The notes under the pieces: model-generated
The model's database searches: none
Told to the model about the DNA's origin: nothing
The model's input: only the letters and a program-made list of their open reading frames with translations
Assembly: GCA_947306225.1 (NCBI GenBank)
Contig: CAMZFW010000005.1
Coordinates: forward strand, 1 to 39,500
Length of the DNA stretch: 39,500 nucleotides
Reading direction: 5' to 3'
Origin: an uncultured Bacteroidales bacterium
GTDB lineage: Bacteria; Bacteroidota; Bacteroidia; Bacteroidales; P3
Position numbers and translations under genes: made by a program
Shown: positions 15,789-24,692 of the stretch, in pieces
How the letters are laid out: each line of letters starts with the position of its first letter
How positions within the stretch are numbered: the stretch's first letter is position 1

Positions 15789-17612
15789 ATGATGTTCAAA
15801 CGCACACTACCCGTCCTGCTACTTCTTGCAGCCCTAACCATCCCTTATGCCAATGGCCAGGTGACGTTCTCTGCTCCAGGCGGCTTTTATCAGCACACCT
15901 TCCCTCTGACGTTGTCAGCCGAGGAGGGTCTGTCTATCCACTACACCACCGACGGTGCTCTCCCTACTACCCTCTCGCCCTGCTATGGGCAGCCCCTGAC
16001 GCTGTCACCTTCACTCTATTCGTCACGCGATATATACCTCATGCCCGATGCTCCCGAAGCCGATTGGAACCCGCCCACCTCCGTGCGCCACGTCATCGTG
16101 TTGCGTGCCGCAGCATTCGATAGTCAGGGGGTGCAGGTCGGTCCTGTCGCCACTCATACCTATCTCATCGCCGACCTCATGGAACATCAGCCCCAGCTGC
16201 CTGCCGTCTCGATAGCCCTAGACTATACGCAGCTCTTCGACTCTGACAGCGGTATCTTCAGCCCTAACGGCTTCGACCCCGAAGACGATTTCAATACAGG
16301 CAATTTCAACCAGCACGGTCGCGAGTGGGAACGTCTTGCCAGCATGGAGTTCTACAAGTTAGACAATACAGGCTTTGCCCAAGAATTGGGTCTCCGCGTC
16401 CACGGTGGCAAGACGCGCCGCCACATGCAGAAACCGCTCAAACTCTACGCCCGTAAGGAGTATGGTAATAAAAAGATAGATTGTCCGCTTTTCGAAGAGT
16501 TGTCCTACACTTCGTTCAAGCGTCTGGTGCTAAAGCCCTTCTCTGCCGCATGGACCGATGCTGGCATACAAGACTGGCTGGCATCGCAGATTGCCCGTCC
16601 GCTACGTTTCGTATCGTTGGCATCACGACCAGTAACTCTCTATATCAACGGCGAGTACTGGGGAATATACTATCTTCAGGAGGCACCCGACGAGCGTCTT
16701 ATCGAGCAGCTCGACGATGTGGATGCCGACGACGTGAACATCATCGGCTCATGGCTAGGACTGGTGGAGAATGGCAACAACTCTCGTTTTCGGAAACTCA
16801 TGCAATGGCTTGAGACAGCCGACCTCTCTGACACCCTGCAATATCAGTATCTCTGTTCGCTCATCGACATCGATGACTTTATCGACTATCACCTTTTCGA
16901 GGCGTTTATCGCCAACGAGGACTGGCCTGCCAACAACATGCGCTGCTATCAACACGACAATTCCCTATGGCGGTGGATATTCTATGACGGGGACGGTAGC
17001 TTCACCCATCTCGAGCACCCAGTGGACCAGATACTCACCTATCAGGGCGAAGAGCAGTGGCCCAGCTGCAAAGAGGCAACTCTCTGTATGCGCCGATGTC
17101 TTCAGTCGCTACCGTTTGTGGAGCGATTCGGCAATAGACTGTACCAACTTGCCAGCACCAATTTCGACTATGCCAACACCGCACCCTTGTTGCAACGTGC
17201 CAAGGCGGAGGTGGCATCCGAAATCGAATGGCAGTCGCAGCGGTTCCATTTTCCTGGTGGCACCACTCAGTGGGAGCGTGCCACTGACCGCGTCGACGAA
17301 TTCCTATCACGCCGCCCCGACATCTTCGTCAGTCAGATAGAAAAAATATTACCCCTACCAGCCGACACCAACTACGTAGTACGCCTCTATCCCAATCCGG
17401 CACACCGCCTTGTCAATATCTCCATCAGTGGTGGCGATTCAGGATGGGTGCAGTGTCATATTTACGATGCTCTGGGACGCCAGATAATGCGCCATGCTTT
17501 CTTTGCCAATTCACAATGTGCCGCGCAAATACCATTGTCGACCCTGTCAGCTGGCGTATATTCATTACGCCTGTCGAACTCCGACACCACCTATCGGCTG
17601 ATAGTATACTAA
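15789..17612 (+). CDS. Secreted CotH-kinase-like protein with T9SS type A sorting domain
   Basis: Exported protein of 607 residues. Signal peptide about 1-23 (LLLAALTIPYANG). An N-terminal beta domain (24-130) with SIHYTTDGALPT resembles the chitobiase-type C-terminal domain found before CotH. The CotH region starts near 175: GGKTRRHMQKPLKLY (206-219) matches the substrate/ATP loop and FYDGDGSFTH (Asp400, Asp402) the metal-binding motif. CotH proteins are atypical protein kinases, best known from the spore coat. The last 75 residues (LYPNPAHRLVNI to LIVY) are a T9SS type A sorting domain, predicting passage across the outer membrane. Its target is unknown. Confidence 0.88.
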   Translation: MMFKRTLPVLLLLAALTIPYANGQVTFSAPGGFYQHTFPLTLSAEEGLSIHYTTDGALPTTLSPCYGQPLTLSPSLYSSRDIYLMPDAPEADWNPPTSVRHVIVLRAAAFDSQGVQVGPVATHTYLIADLMEHQPQLPAVSIALDYTQLFDSDSGIFSPNGFDPEDDFNTGNFNQHGREWERLASMEFYKLDNTGFAQELGLRVHGGKTRRHMQKPLKLYARKEYGNKKIDCPLFEELSYTSFKRLVLKPFSAAWTDAGIQDWLASQIARPLRFVSLASRPVTLYINGEYWGIYYLQEAPDERLIEQLDDVDADDVNIIGSWLGLVENGNNSRFRKLMQWLETADLSDTLQYQYLCSLIDIDDFIDYHLFEAFIANEDWPANNMRCYQHDNSLWRWIFYDGDGSFTHLEHPVDQILTYQGEEQWPSCKEATLCMRRCLQSLPFVERFGNRLYQLASTNFDYANTAPLLQRAKAEVASEIEWQSQRFHFPGGTTQWERATDRVDEFLSRRPDIFVSQIEKILPLPADTNYVVRLYPNPAHRLVNISISGGDSGWVQCHIYDALGRQIMRHAFFANSQCAAQIPLSTLSAGVYSLRLSNSDTTYRLIVY

Positions 17613-17624
17613 TCCTCTACAGTA

Positions 17625-18674
17625 TCATCGTAGCAACGACACCGTTCCAACAAGCGACTGGTAGCCTTCTGGAGTGTAGATGTCACGGTAACGGCAACGA
17701 TAGACATAGCTGCCTGATGGACATGGGGCACCTTGGAAGGTTCCGTCCCACGGTGTGTCGGAAGACTGTGTATGAAACAGCAGTGTACCGCGACGGTCAA
17801 AAATCCACATCTCGAAGTCGATGACCCCCAAAAGCATTGGCGAAAAGAGGTTGTTCTCCTCCCTGTCTGGCGTAAAGGCATTGGGGAAATAGAGGGCTAT
17901 CTTCTTGAAGGGTATTTTCCTGATAACGGTGTCAATACATGTGGGGGTGAAGGCCTCCATCATCACCACCACGGTATCGGGCCACCAAGGCTCGGCGGAA
18001 AAGGTGACACTCTCATTATTCTTATCCTGATGCACACCATTGACATACCAGTGACGACCACCCCAGCCGCCCCAATGGTACTCTCGAGTGCCAGTGCTGA
18101 AGTCCTCGACGGTGAAGTCCATGCGGTCGAGCGTCAGTTCGTCGGGCCACGACCGCATGGCACCCACCACTGGCACAATAGGGTATATTTCTCGGCTGCC
18201 CGAGTCGGCACATCGGAACGTAGGACCATAGCCTATATATAGATAATAGGTGACGGGCTGCTGCGGATTGACATGCACCCATGGGTTACCCTCTTGACCT
18301 ATTAGCAAGGTGTCGGCCGGCGACGACGACCACCGAAAAGCATTGCCTACACCTGAACTATAAAGGTCGTAGCCTATATTGCCCTCGCAACGACGGTATG
18401 GATAGATATTCGCACTAGGGTACAGCAGCACTGTGAGGCGCAGTACGATGACACTGTCACATTCGGTGCCGACACGTTGCAGGGTGTCGAAAAACAAGCC
18501 AGAATAAGAGAGTTCCCGCCCATTAAAATCGAATGTCTCATCCTCGCAAATAGTATCGTACACATACACTATGGTGTCACGGCAGGGCCGTTGCCCATAC
18601 CCTTGCAGGACAAGCAACATGAAGACTGCCAGCCATGCCAGTGCGCAATACCTATGAGTGTGAAGACTAGACAT
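17625..18674 (-). CDS. Secreted protein with gliding-motility-type (T9SS type B) C-terminal domain
   Basis: Exported 349-residue protein. A signal peptide (WLAVFMLLVLQGYGQ) is followed by PCRDTIVYVYDTICEDETFDFNG, a common repeat-like segment of T9SS cargo. The C-terminal 88 residues (from YFPNAFTPDREENNLF at 262, through WIFDRRGTLLFHT and PWDGTFQGAPCPSGSYVY) form the gliding-motility-associated CTD that directs type B secretion. No enzymatic domain is recognised in the middle. It is last in the dnaE-GSCFA-ddl series, 20 bases after ddl, and converges on the CotH gene with only 12 bases between the two stop codons and no visible terminator. Confidence 0.88.
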   Translation of the reverse strand: MSSLHTHRYCALAWLAVFMLLVLQGYGQRPCRDTIVYVYDTICEDETFDFNGRELSYSGLFFDTLQRVGTECDSVIVLRLTVLLYPSANIYPYRRCEGNIGYDLYSSGVGNAFRWSSSPADTLLIGQEGNPWVHVNPQQPVTYYLYIGYGPTFRCADSGSREIYPIVPVVGAMRSWPDELTLDRMDFTVEDFSTGTREYHWGGWGGRHWYVNGVHQDKNNESVTFSAEPWWPDTVVVMMEAFTPTCIDTVIRKIPFKKIALYFPNAFTPDREENNLFSPMLLGVIDFEMWIFDRRGTLLFHTQSSDTPWDGTFQGAPCPSGSYVYRCRYRDIYTPEGYQSLVGTVSLLR

Positions 18675-18694
18675 TGGGGAATGGTAACGGTTGT

Positions 18695-19678
18695 TTAAAT
18701 CAAACTCGACTGGATGACCATCTCGTAGAGTTCGCGGGTACTGATGCCCATGGCTCGGGCCTGCTTGGGGACGATGCTTTCGGCACTCTGTCCGGGGATG
18801 GTGTTGACCTCAAGGAAGAACAATTCTTTCTTTGCCGTGTCGTAGATGTAGTCAAACCGCACAATACCACGGCAGTCAAGTAGGTCGTATAGCTGCGACG
18901 AAACCTGCTGGATATGGTCGCTAATCGCCTTGTCCACTTCAGCAGGCGTGACCTCGTTGCTGAATCCGTCGTATTTGGCAGCATAGTCAAAGAACTCATG
19001 CCCACCAGTAGGGATAATCTCAGTAATGGGGAAGACATATTTCTTCTCCTTCGTGCAAAGCACACCGCAGTCGAACTCACGGCCTTGTATAAATTCTTCA
19101 ACCAGCACCGCCTTATCCTCCGTCAGTGCCTCCTGAATGGCAGGCATCAGGCCTTCGGCTCGTTTCACCTTGGTGGTAGCGACACTGCTACCACCTGCAG
19201 CAGGCTTGACAAAGAGTGGCAACGACAACTCTTGCAGCAAGGCCTGTGGGTCGATGGGCTGGTCGGCATAGAGCATCTTTGACTTGGCCACGCTGACCAG
19301 ACCAAAATTGCGCACTACAGGGTTGCAGTAGCCCTTGTTGAAAGTGAGCGACGATGTGTAGAATCCGCAGGTGGTGTAGGGTATGCCCAGCATGTCGAAA
19401 TAGCCTTGCAAAACGCCATTCTCGCCAGGGTTGCCATGCACGATGATGAAGGCGAGGTCAAAGCGTTCCACTCCTTCGACAGTGAAGTTGCCACGGTCGA
19501 CAGCACGGTGGGTGCCGTCGTCGGCAAGCCAGTACCATCCTTGACGGTCGATGACTATCTTGTAGACATTATATTTGTCGTGGTCTAGGTTTTCATATAC
19601 CTGACAGCCACTATTAATGGAGATATCGTGTTCTCCCGAGAAACCGCCCATCACTAAGGCTATATTCTTTTTCTGCAT
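18695..19678 (-). CDS. ddl: D-alanine--D-alanine ligase
   Basis: Cytoplasmic ATP-grasp enzyme joining two D-alanines for peptidoglycan precursors. The 327-residue product has the N-terminal MGGFSGEHDISINSG motif, the ATP-grasp segment LPLFVKPAAGGSSVATTKV, VEEFIQGREFDCGVL and the C-terminal metal/substrate motif FLEVNTIPGQSAES (Glu290, Asn292). Length is normal, slightly short. It lies 28 bases after the GSCFA gene and shares its operon with dnaE. The PGQSAES variation around the second D-Ala site (PGMT/PGFT in many Ddl) is minor and found in Bacteroidetes. Confidence 0.96.
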   Translation of the reverse strand: MQKKNIALVMGGFSGEHDISINSGCQVYENLDHDKYNVYKIVIDRQGWYWLADDGTHRAVDRGNFTVEGVERFDLAFIIVHGNPGENGVLQGYFDMLGIPYTTCGFYTSSLTFNKGYCNPVVRNFGLVSVAKSKMLYADQPIDPQALLQELSLPLFVKPAAGGSSVATTKVKRAEGLMPAIQEALTEDKAVLVEEFIQGREFDCGVLCTKEKKYVFPITEIIPTGGHEFFDYAAKYDGFSNEVTPAEVDKAISDHIQQVSSQLYDLLDCRGIVRFDYIYDTAKKELFFLEVNTIPGQSAESIVPKQARAMGISTRELYEMVIQSSLI

Positions 19679-19706
19679 GTTGTATGTTTATATGAAGGTT
19701 TGTAGT

Positions 19707-20552
19707 CTATTTTTCAATTATCGGCCGGTGTTGCGACTGGCTGTAGGTCTTCTCCTGTCGGTGCACACTGTCGCGTGTCTCAGTAGACATGTATGCCTCT
19801 TGAAAACGTTCCCACACGATATCCACTGCCACCTCAGAGGGATGACACATGTCGCGAGCATAGAAACGATAGTCGCGCAACTCGTCCATCAGCAATTCGT
19901 AACTGTCGAAATAGTATGTCTGTGGGTTGGCATTCACCATGCTGTCGACTGCCAGCATAAGCGTCGCCTTACTGAGCTGGTTGCCATGGGCCCCGTCTGC
20001 CAGATGGCGGATGGGACTGACCGTGAAAAGGGTCGGGCAGGCAAGCCTTGCCGACAGGGTCTGCCACGTCTCCACAATCTCCTGCACCGTCAGCCGCCGA
20101 CGGTCAAATTCCCGCTGCGGCACCTTGTGGCAGTTCGCCACCACACTGCCGCCTCGTTCAAATACCCATGCCGTGCCAAATGTGACCATCAGCAATGGCT
20201 TTCGCTCTATGAAAGCATGTGTCTGGTGGATAGCTTCGTTGCAGCACGACAGACACTGGTTCCTATCAGCGTGCGAAAAACGGCTATGATGCAGCCACGA
20301 ATGCCATAGCCCGTCATGCCACACCAACTCGTCAGCCTGCATGGGCCGGTTGTCGACAGCCCGTTGCAGACAGGCTGCTATCGACAACGGATTATATAGC
20401 GTCCCAAACGGATTGCACAGCAGGTCGAAGCCTGCCGCCTGCAGCTTCTTGCCTATCTCATCGGTGAAACAGGAGCCCAACAGCAGCATCGGCGTGTCGT
20501 AACCGATGCTCAATGGCGAGGGCGACATGTCTACAGGCGTCGTCAACTTCAT
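19707..20552 (-). CDS. GSCFA-family protein
   Basis: Member of the GSCFA family, common in Bacteroidetes and proteobacteria, 281 residues, probably an SGNH/GDSL-like hydrolase. The name motif LLLGSCFTDEIG (GSCF at 26-29) provides the likely nucleophile Ser27, and conserved blocks NPFGTLYNP, TFGTAWVFE, FTVSPIRHL and FYARDMCHPSEVAVDIVWE follow; the DMCHPS block resembles the catalytic Asp-His pair. No signal peptide is evident. The start codon overlaps the dnaE stop as ATGA, so it is translationally coupled to dnaE. Position before ddl suggests a cell-envelope role, but this is inference. Confidence 0.9.
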   Translation of the reverse strand: MKLTTPVDMSPSPLSIGYDTPMLLLGSCFTDEIGKKLQAAGFDLLCNPFGTLYNPLSIAACLQRAVDNRPMQADELVWHDGLWHSWLHHSRFSHADRNQCLSCCNEAIHQTHAFIERKPLLMVTFGTAWVFERGGSVVANCHKVPQREFDRRRLTVQEIVETWQTLSARLACPTLFTVSPIRHLADGAHGNQLSKATLMLAVDSMVNANPQTYYFDSYELLMDELRDYRFYARDMCHPSEVAVDIVWERFQEAYMSTETRDSVHRQEKTYSQSQHRPIIEK

Positions 20553-23500
20553 GACCCACTCCTCTTTATCGGTTTGACATCTTGCACACCGGGTATCTGC
20601 GACAGTATCGGCATAAATTTGCGTGCATTCACCTTTAGCGTGTTACTCTTCATTGTCAGCCTCAACTGATGCTCGCTGTCTATCACCAATGCCTCCAACG
20701 GCACATTCCCCTTGTTTTTCTTCACCAACTTGTCTAGTTCGACACAGAATTCGTGGGTAATATACGACAAGTCGATGGTGAAATGAACCTTCTGCGTGTT
20801 TTTATCAAGCACGTCGCCCAGCACCATGATATCGTATACCTTCATCGTCGGCTTCGACTTGTATGGCTCTCCATCCTTGGTGTAGCCCGAGTACTGCCGA
20901 ATCTCGGCCTTGACATATAAGTGCAGGTCCTTCTTGAAGAACTTCTCATACTTCAGGAACTCACCCTTGTACATCCTGAGGGTATAGGCTCCCGTGTAGT
21001 CCTCCACCACCATGATACCGTATGGGTCGCCATTCTTTGCCGAGATACCCGTCTTGGCTTCAGTGACGACACCCCCAAATGACACTATCTTATCCACTAG
21101 TGGAGCCAAATCGGCCAACTCTATACAATTTGTGTTGACAAAGTTGTCCAACACATATTTATCTTCGTCAAGTGGATGTCCGCTAAGATAGAACCCAATG
21201 ACCGAGAACTCCTCACGACACTGCTCTATAACCGACCACGGCTCGCACTGCGGCACTGGGGGCAGGTTCTCCGATTTAATCTCCTCACACATGTCAAAAA
21301 GCGATGTCTGCGCATTTTCGGCATCCTCACGGTTGCGTATCGCCCAACGCATCAGTTTCTCAAGAAAAGTGGGTGTGCCCTCGTTGTCATTCTCTTTAAA
21401 AAAGTATTGTGCCCTGTGCATCTCCCCCACTCCATCGAAGGCTCCCGCCTTTACCAGCACTTCCACATTCTTCCTATTCACGCTACGCAGGTCCACTCGC
21501 TCCAGAAAGTCGAATATATCGGTATAGGGACCGTTCTTTTCTCGCTCCGAGATGATGGCCTCCGATGCCGCCTCTCCCATACCGCTGATGGCCTTCATAC
21601 CGAAACGAATCTGCCCTTTCTTATTGACCGAAAAATCCATCTCCGACTCGTTCACCGACGGTGCCAATATCTCCAACCCATGCTTGCGACAGTCGTCCAT
21701 CAACTCGGTGGTACGCTTGATGTCGCTCTGCCCGCTCGTCAGCACCGCGGCCATATACTCGGCAGGATAGTGCGCCTTGAGGTAGGCGGTCTGGTATGCC
21801 ACCCACGAATAGCAGGTAGCATGCGACTTGTTGAAGGCGTAGGAGGCAAACTTTTTCCAATCCTCCCATATCTTATGCAACTTCTCATGCGGATGGCCGT
21901 TCTTTTCGCCACCTTCATAGAAGAGCACCTCCAACTCGTTCATCTTTTCAATCTGCTTCTTGCCCATCGCCTTGCGCAACGTGTCGCTCTGTCCGCGTGT
22001 GAAGCCCGCCAGCTGGCGGCTCAGCAGCATCACCTGCTCCTGATACACCGTAATGCCGTAGGTGTCCTTCAGATACTGTTCCATGCAGGGAATGTCATAT
22101 TCGATGGGTTTGCGTCCCTGCTTGCGGTCGATAAAGTCGGGTATGTAGTCCATAGGACCCGGACGGTACAATGCATTCATAGCTATCAGGTCCTCAAACG
22201 CATGAGGCTCCAGCTCGCGCAGGTATTTCTGCATTCCTGCCGACTCAAACTGGAACGTGCCCACCGTGTTGCCCTCGCAAAAGAGCTTGTACGTCAACTC
22301 ATCGTCCATCGGCAGGTGGTCTATATCCACCCTCACACCGTGGTTCTTCTCTATCATGTCGATGGCATTCTTGATGATGGTCAGGTTCTTCAGTCCCAAA
22401 AAGTCCATCTTAATCAGGCCCACCGTCTCCACCACATGCCCATCATACTGCGTCACCAGCACATCTTGCTTCGACTCCTTATCATATATCGTGCACACTG
22501 GTGCAAAGTTGGTAAGGTCGTCAGCCCCGATAATGACACCGCAGGCATGGATGCCCACCTGTCGGTTGGTATCTTCCAGCTCGGCGGCGTATGTCAGCAT
22601 GTTCTTCAGCTCCTCCTGCCCGTCATCCTCCATGATTTGCTTCAGTTCGGGCACATATTTGTAGCAGTTCACCAAGTTCACCTTGGGCGGCTTGCCGTTC
22701 TCGTCCTTCACGTTGTCGGGGAAATTCCTGTCGGGTATCACCTCCTTCAACTTGTTCACCACGTTCAGCGGCACCTTCTCCACCCGGCCCACATCGGCTA
22801 TGGCCGACTTGGTTGCCATAGTACCGTACGTGATAATGTGCGCCACCTTCTCCTTGCCGTATTTCTCAGTAATCCAATCCAACACCCTTCCACGACCTGC
22901 ATCGTCGAAGTCTACGTCGATATCGGGCAGCGAAATGCGGTCGGGGTTCAGAAAACGCTCGAACAGCAGGTCATACTTCAGTGGGTCCACATCGGTAATC
23001 CACAGACAGTACGCCACCACGCTGCCTGCCGCGCTGCCACGCCCAGGCCCCACACTCACACCCAGTTTCTCGCGAGCCGCACGTATATAGTCCGCCACTA
23101 TCAGAAAATAGCCTGGAAAGCCCATTGTCTTGATAGTATGCAACTCAAACACGATACGCTCACGCTGCTCTTCTGTAAGCGCCGCCTTGATGTCCGACAC
23201 GTCTGACTCGTCAGACAAATCCTCCCTGTCCGACAAATAGCGTTTTCGCGCACCTATCCACACCAGTTTCTCAAGGTAGTCCGCCTCAAACTTGATGCGG
23301 TACAGCTTATCATACCCTCCCAGCTTGGCTATCTTCTTCTCCGCCTCCGCCTGACTCAGCACCACTTCGTGCCGTTCATTTTGGGTAAACTCGTCAAACA
23401 ATTCCTGCTCCGAAATACGCTGACGGTATTCCTCCTCGCTGCCAAAGTCAGCAGGAATGTCAAACACCGGCATGATGGGGTCACTGTCGATGCTGTACAC

Positions 23501-24520
23501 CTCCACTTTCTCCGCCACCTCCATCGTGTTCTCTATCGCCTCGGGCAGGTCGTCGAAGATGTCCTCCATCTGCTGCGGTGTCTTCAGCCATTCCTGCTTA
23601 GTGTAGTGCAGGCGGTCGGGGTCGAAATAGTCCTTCTGGGTGGCCAGGCACACCAGATGGTCATGCGCCTCGCCATGTTCTTCTTCTACAAAGTGTACGT
23701 CGTTGGTCGCCACTATCTTGATATGGTGCTTCCTTGCTAATTCCACCAGCACAGGGTTCACCCGCTCCTGCAACACGTATGTTTCGCGGTTGGCATTGGG
23801 TTTGTCTGTCTTGTGCCGCTGCAACTCCAGGTAATAGTCATCGCCAAACACCCGTTTGAACCACAGCACCGCCTGCTCTGCCTCATCCATCCTACCTGCC
23901 ATTATCAACTGCGGAATCTCGCCGCCCAGACAGGCACTGCACACTATCAACCCCTCATGGTATTGCTCCAACACGTTGTGGTCGATACGAGGACGGCTGT
24001 AGAAGCCATCGGTGTAGGCTATCGACGCCAACTTACAAAGGTTGTGGTAGCCCTTCATATTCTTCGCCAACAGAATCAGATGGTAGCCGCTGCTGTCCAC
24101 GATACGCTCACGTCCCGTCTCCGGATTCCGCTCTTTCACATCCTTGTCTTTATCGTATAGGGTGCGACGGGCACAATACGCCTCAGTACCTATTATAGGC
24201 TTGAAAAATTGGGATTTAAGGGCTGAAAGTTGGGCATTTAGGTCCGCTAATTTCCTCTCCCTCTCCTCTTCCGCCAATTCCATCTCACCACTTTCAACTT
24301 TCAACTTTTCACTTTCAACTTCCTTGATCTGGGCCTTCACCTTGCCGTTCTCTTTCGCCACCGTATCCACAAAGTCCTTGATACCGTACATATTGCCATG
24401 GTCTGTCAGTGCCATGGCATACATACCGTTCTTCTTCGCCTTCTTAATCAAGTCGGGTATCTTCGACATTCCGTCGAGCATCGAATAGTGCGAATGCACG
24501 TGCAAATGTGTAAAGTTCAT
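20549..24520 (-). CDS. dnaE: DNA polymerase III alpha subunit
   Basis: Main replicative polymerase, 1323 residues. The N-terminal PHP domain starts MNFTHLHVHSHYSMLDGMSK. The palm contains PDIDVDF (532-538), with the family catalytic aspartates at about Asp535 and Asp537, and IKMDFLGLK with the third, Asp706. Finger motifs (NKSHATCYSWVAYQTAYLKAHYPAEYMAAVL), an HhH region and a C-terminal OB-fold (SFGGVVTEAKTGISAKNGDPYGIMVVEDYTG) follow. It is somewhat long for the family, partly because of two low-complexity inserts at residues about 67-78 and 427-444 that look like dispersed DNA repeats. It is first in the dnaE-GSCFA-ddl operon, with a promoter box 38 bases upstream. Confidence 0.97.
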   Translation of the reverse strand: MNFTHLHVHSHYSMLDGMSKIPDLIKKAKKNGMYAMALTDHGNMYGIKDFVDTVAKENGKVKAQIKEVESEKLKVESGEMELAEEERERKLADLNAQLSALKSQFFKPIIGTEAYCARRTLYDKDKDVKERNPETGRERIVDSSGYHLILLAKNMKGYHNLCKLASIAYTDGFYSRPRIDHNVLEQYHEGLIVCSACLGGEIPQLIMAGRMDEAEQAVLWFKRVFGDDYYLELQRHKTDKPNANRETYVLQERVNPVLVELARKHHIKIVATNDVHFVEEEHGEAHDHLVCLATQKDYFDPDRLHYTKQEWLKTPQQMEDIFDDLPEAIENTMEVAEKVEVYSIDSDPIMPVFDIPADFGSEEEYRQRISEQELFDEFTQNERHEVVLSQAEAEKKIAKLGGYDKLYRIKFEADYLEKLVWIGARKRYLSDREDLSDESDVSDIKAALTEEQRERIVFELHTIKTMGFPGYFLIVADYIRAAREKLGVSVGPGRGSAAGSVVAYCLWITDVDPLKYDLLFERFLNPDRISLPDIDVDFDDAGRGRVLDWITEKYGKEKVAHIITYGTMATKSAIADVGRVEKVPLNVVNKLKEVIPDRNFPDNVKDENGKPPKVNLVNCYKYVPELKQIMEDDGQEELKNMLTYAAELEDTNRQVGIHACGVIIGADDLTNFAPVCTIYDKESKQDVLVTQYDGHVVETVGLIKMDFLGLKNLTIIKNAIDMIEKNHGVRVDIDHLPMDDELTYKLFCEGNTVGTFQFESAGMQKYLRELEPHAFEDLIAMNALYRPGPMDYIPDFIDRKQGRKPIEYDIPCMEQYLKDTYGITVYQEQVMLLSRQLAGFTRGQSDTLRKAMGKKQIEKMNELEVLFYEGGEKNGHPHEKLHKIWEDWKKFASYAFNKSHATCYSWVAYQTAYLKAHYPAEYMAAVLTSGQSDIKRTTELMDDCRKHGLEILAPSVNESEMDFSVNKKGQIRFGMKAISGMGEAASEAIISEREKNGPYTDIFDFLERVDLRSVNRKNVEVLVKAGAFDGVGEMHRAQYFFKENDNEGTPTFLEKLMRWAIRNREDAENAQTSLFDMCEEIKSENLPPVPQCEPWSVIEQCREEFSVIGFYLSGHPLDEDKYVLDNFVNTNCIELADLAPLVDKIVSFGGVVTEAKTGISAKNGDPYGIMVVEDYTGAYTLRMYKGEFLKYEKFFKKDLHLYVKAEIRQYSGYTKDGEPYKSKPTMKVYDIMVLGDVLDKNTQKVHFTIDLSYITHEFCVELDKLVKKNKGNVPLEALVIDSEHQLRLTMKSNTLKVNARKFMPILSQIPGVQDVKPIKRSGS
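23190..23240 (-). repeat. GTC-rich micro-repeat within dnaE
   Basis: In the sense direction the motif GTCNGAC or TCNGACGAGTC recurs (TTTGTCGGACAGG, TTTGTCTGACGAGTCAGACG, GTGTCGGAC), translating to LSDREDLSDESDVSD at residues 427-444. The codon pattern TTGTCNGACG is repeated at DNA level, not only as amino acids. It lies in a loop preceding the conserved ERIVFELHTIKTMGFPGYFLI block. Confidence 0.6.
24289..24322 (-). repeat. TTGAAAGT micro-repeat within dnaE
   Basis: In the sense direction, GAAGTTGAAAGTGAAAAG and TTGAAAGTTGAAAGTGG follow each other as a run of 7-8 base units. It translates to VESEKLKVESGE (residues about 67-78), inside a charged insert of the PHP domain. The unit matches the TTGAAAGTTGAAAG type of spacer repeat common in Bacteroidales. 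Confidence 0.65.
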
Positions 24521-24557
24521 ATCTGTAAGGGAAGGTTTGGATATTTCAACGATTTTG

Positions 24558-24565
24558 CAAATATA
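24558..24565 (-). promoter_or_regulatory. TATATTTG promoter box for the dnaE operon
   Basis: TATATTTG on the reverse strand, 37 bases before the dnaE ATG (24520). The short leader contains no obvious structure. Confidence 0.6.
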
Positions 24566-24661
24566 CGAATTAATTCCGATACCACCACCAAAAAGAAATC
24601 ATTTTTTATCCACCTATCAATCTTCCCTTCACATACACCTCTTCGAATGAGTGAAAATATG

Positions 24662-24669
24662 TATCTTTG
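24662..24669 (+). promoter_or_regulatory. TATCTTTG promoter box for the DUF3089 gene
   Basis: TATCTTTG located 23 bases before the ATG at 24693, with a TTC about 17 bases upstream. It shows that the in-frame ATG at 24651 lies before the transcription start and is not used. Confidence 0.6.
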
Positions 24670-24692
24670 CACAATATTCTTATACCAACACA

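Noticed and set aside
21176-23206. Long 676-codon forward open frame opposite dnaE
   Set aside because: It is antisense to dnaE; the product is rich in His, Leu and Arg with no domain, as expected for a shadow frame.
24651-24692. Upstream start for the DUF3089 lipoprotein
   Set aside because: The promoter box (24662-24669) lies within it, and the ATG at 24693 leads directly into a proper lipoprotein signal peptide.
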